The notes under the pieces are model-generated. The model was not told the DNA's origin. It searched no databases and was given only the letters and a program-made list of their open reading frames with translations. DNA of 7,698 nt, taken from contig DFES01000074.1 in the NCBI GenBank assembly GCA_002369175.1, forward strand, positions 1 through 7,698, written 5' to 3'. Source of the stretch: Selenomonadaceae bacterium UBA3796. GTDB taxonomy: Bacteria; Bacillota; Negativicutes; Selenomonadales; Selenomonadaceae. The position numbers and the translations under genes are program-made. Each line of letters starts with the position of its first letter. Position 1 is the stretch's first letter. Of the stretch, positions 6,635-7,698 are shown one piece after another.

Positions 6635-6746
6635 GTAAGTTCGTATCCTCGGATTTACACAGCGCGTTCAAATAAGTTTATACGAAATCGCCGGATAACC
6701 GGTAGCACAGTGTGTGCTATAAGAACCTGCCTTGGCAGGTTTTTTT
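6635..6746 (+). ncRNA. tracrRNA
   Basis: Trans-activating CRISPR RNA, about 110 nt, divergent from cas9; it pairs with the crRNA repeat, allows RNase III processing and is bound by Cas9. The anti-repeat is about 6639-6673: an upper-stem part ending TTTACACAGC, a short bulge (GCGT, 6664-6667) and the lower-stem strand TCAAAT (6668-6673), followed by AAGTTTATACGAAATCG, typical of the linker in Firmicutes tracrRNAs. Next come a nexus-like hairpin CCGG-ATAA-CCGG (6691-6702), a 7 bp hairpin TAGCACA-GTG-TGTGCTA (6703-6719) and the terminator stem. Pairing predicts a CRISPR repeat that begins GTTTGA, then a short bulge, then GCTGTGTAAATCC. No such repeat is in the window. The start is placed from the promoter. 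Confidence 0.9.
6724..6746 (+). terminator. Intrinsic terminator of tracrRNA
   Basis: AACCTGCC (6724-6731) pairs with GGCAGGTT (6734-6741) across a very tight loop, followed by a run of seven T's (6740-6746). It is also the last hairpin of the tracrRNA. Confidence 0.92.
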
Positions 6747-6985
6747 ATGCGCTTTTTACAATGTAAATATCCTCCACTCCACTATTTCACAATTCGACAT
6801 GCGCAGAAAAAACCCTTTTTTATACGACTCTACGTAAGTGTCAAACAATCTGACGAATTCATTCGCATAGACGTTTGCACGTTTTCCCCGTTCAGGTCAG
6901 CGTGTTTCTGCTCTCATGCACCTTGGCGCACCAGGAAAGGCCTCTTTGACTTCGGCCTTGCGTTCGTCCATGCTACAGGCATTAG

Positions 6986-7014
6986 AAAAGGCACACTGCC
7001 GAATAGAGTGCCTT
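6986..7014 (-). terminator. Hairpin, possible weak terminator for the DUF169 transcript
   Basis: AAGGCAC (6988-6994) pairs with GTGCCTT (7008-7014), extended by CT/AG after an A/A mismatch. On the - strand it is followed by TTTT. It lies about 200 bases past the DUF169 stop, so it could end that transcript, but the U-run is short. Confidence 0.35.
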
Positions 7015-7080
7015 GATGCATCATTGATAAACTCATGCGGAAGTATTTTTTTATCTGCTTCAAGTTGCACATTATAACGC

Positions 7081-7117
7081 AATTGGAAGGTTTTGCCGCA
7101 GGCAAAACCCTCCAATT
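7081..7117. repeat. Long near-perfect inverted repeat
   Basis: AATTGGA (7081-7087) plus GGTTTTGCC (7089-7097) is mirrored by GGCAAAACC (7101-7109) plus TCCAATT (7111-7117), with one A/C mismatch and a GCA loop: 16 paired bases. Neither side has a U-run, so it is not a standard intrinsic terminator. It lies about 95 bases past the DUF169 stop and may protect that mRNA's 3' end or be a dispersed palindromic repeat. Confidence 0.7.
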
Positions 7118-7212
7118 CGCGTCTCAACGAGGCGGGAGACATGTGCCCTGCGGGTATATCACCATCTGTTCTCTCCCCCCACTTGCGGAAGTAGGAAACA
7201 TCTTCTGCCTCG

Positions 7213-7698
7213 TTATAGAATTCTCTTTTTGATGATTTCCCATGTGTCCGTTGCAAGAAAACTGCCGTCGGCTTCCCGTTCCATTTCCAAGAATCTGCTG
7301 TAGGGTATGCTGAAGGAAAGCTGATCGCTGCCGATTACTTTCCGCGCCGAAGGATCGGTCATGCCTATGTAGCAGGTTCTGTCCCTTGCCTCCTCTGCTG
7401 ACAAGGGATAGAGAACGGCCTGCCCACACCCGGAAGCAAACCGCACTGCCACATTATCTTGGGTCGACTGGTCATAATTCGCCAGAGTAATGAGTCCCGA
7501 CAGCTGATCGGCGTTCACAAGAAAAATGACGCACTTGGGCGAATCCCCTGCCGATACCATACATAGTGGCTTGAACACCAAACACTTGCCAGGCTGGATG
7601 CGGGGAATCGTATCAATGAAGGCTCTCGCCAGTTCCGGTGTTTTCTTGTAATGTTCGCTCTTGGGGTTCGCTTCGCTACCCGTTGACAGGAAATACTC
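7213..7698 (-). CDS. DUF169 family protein (partial, start outside the window)
   Basis: The - strand frame is open to the right edge; the visible 161 residues begin EYFLSTG and end KKRIL before TAA at 7215-7213. The features match the DUF169 family as I know it: HYKKTPELARAF followed by a short Pro/Gly turn and LVFKPL, then VIFLVNADQLSGLITLANYD, a small-residue/Cys patch ASGCGQAVLYP, then TDPSARK, and finally SIPYSRFLEMEREADGSFL near the C-terminus. The function of the family is not established; the conserved Cys patch is suggestive of a cofactor or metal site but this is speculation. It is followed by a 450-base gene-free stretch and then the tracrRNA, so it is probably unrelated host flank rather than part of the CRISPR operon. 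A TTG at 7581-7579 is not the start, since conserved sequence continues upstream. Confidence 0.8.
   Translation of the reverse strand, partial: EYFLSTGSEANPKSEHYKKTPELARAFIDTIPRIQPGKCLVFKPLCMVSAGDSPKCVIFLVNADQLSGLITLANYDQSTQDNVAVRFASGCGQAVLYPLSAEEARDRTCYIGMTDPSARKVIGSDQLSFSIPYSRFLEMEREADGSFLATDTWEIIKKRIL

Larger units (their letters stand above)
6747..7212. other. Gene-free stretch between tracrRNA and the DUF169 gene
   Basis: No convincing gene is seen. The cas9 promoter should lie here or within the tracrRNA region. One candidate on the - strand is TTGACA (6844-6839) with TATAAA (6824-6819), but the 14 bp spacing is too short for confidence. A - strand TATAAT at 7076-7071 lacks a good -35 box. 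Any cas9 transcript starting here would carry the complement of the whole tracrRNA in its leader. Other structure: a 13 nt dyad TTTACAATGTAAA (6755-6767), AAGGCC/GGCCTT (6937-6942 and 6954-6959), and the two hairpins listed separately. No CRISPR repeats are seen. Confidence 0.5.

Noticed and set aside
6755..6767. Dyad TTTACAATGTAAA just after the tracrRNA terminator as an operator
   Set aside because: It is short and AT-rich, with no matching second copy near a confident promoter, so a regulator site cannot be supported.
6747..7212. A CRISPR array beside the tracrRNA
   Set aside because: The repeat predicted from the anti-repeat (GTTTGA, then GCTGTGTAAATCC) is not found here. The single GTTTGACAC on the - strand near 6845 does not continue as a repeat.
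6897..7256. 119-codon - strand frame overlapping the end of the DUF169 gene
   Set aside because: It overlaps conserved DUF169 coding sequence in another frame, has no convincing ribosome binding site or domain, and its sequence is low in family-like character. A decayed gene fragment cannot be excluded.

Overview
The window looks like a chromosomal segment of a low-to-mid GC Gram-positive-lineage bacterium (Bacillota; a Selenomonadales-type Negativicute is a guess). The pointers are strong AGGAGG-type ribosome binding sites, a Cas9 of the Firmicutes type, and a DUF169 gene. No ribosomal or other marker gene is present, so the taxonomy is weak.

Left part (1 to about 3100, + strand): this reads as the right end of an integrated mobile element. 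It holds a possible gene tail, then two overlapping genes: a GNAT acetyltransferase with a large C-terminal extension (92-1171) and a small ASCH-domain protein (1143-1511). A highly structured, gene-free leader follows (1512-1674). Last is a large serine recombinase (1675-3072) with resolvase, recombinase, zinc-ribbon and coiled-coil parts, ending at the presumed element boundary.

Middle (3083-6598, - strand): a cas9 gene whose stop codon lies 10 bp beyond the recombinase stop. RuvC I-III, the arginine-rich bridge helix and HNH are all present with their catalytic residues. The protein stops soon after the conserved YGG motif at the start of the C-terminal region, so most of the PAM-interacting domain is missing. 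The simplest reading is that the recombinase carried its element into the 3' part of cas9. The rest of cas9 and any cas1-cas2-csn2 and array would then lie beyond the left edge of the window.

Right part: a clear tracrRNA (about 6635-6746, + strand) is divergent from cas9. It has a near-consensus promoter (TTGACA-17 bp-TATAGT) that overlaps the cas9 ribosome binding site, a nexus-like hairpin, a second hairpin and a strong intrinsic terminator. A gene-free stretch with several inverted repeats follows (6747-7212). The window ends in the 3' part of a DUF169 gene on the - strand (7213-7698), probably ordinary host flank.

Taken together, the window shows a type II CRISPR locus (cas9 plus tracrRNA) apparently split by a serine-recombinase element that carries a GNAT/ASCH pair. 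Whether the insertion is a dead end or a reversible switch that rebuilds cas9 on excision is the main open question.
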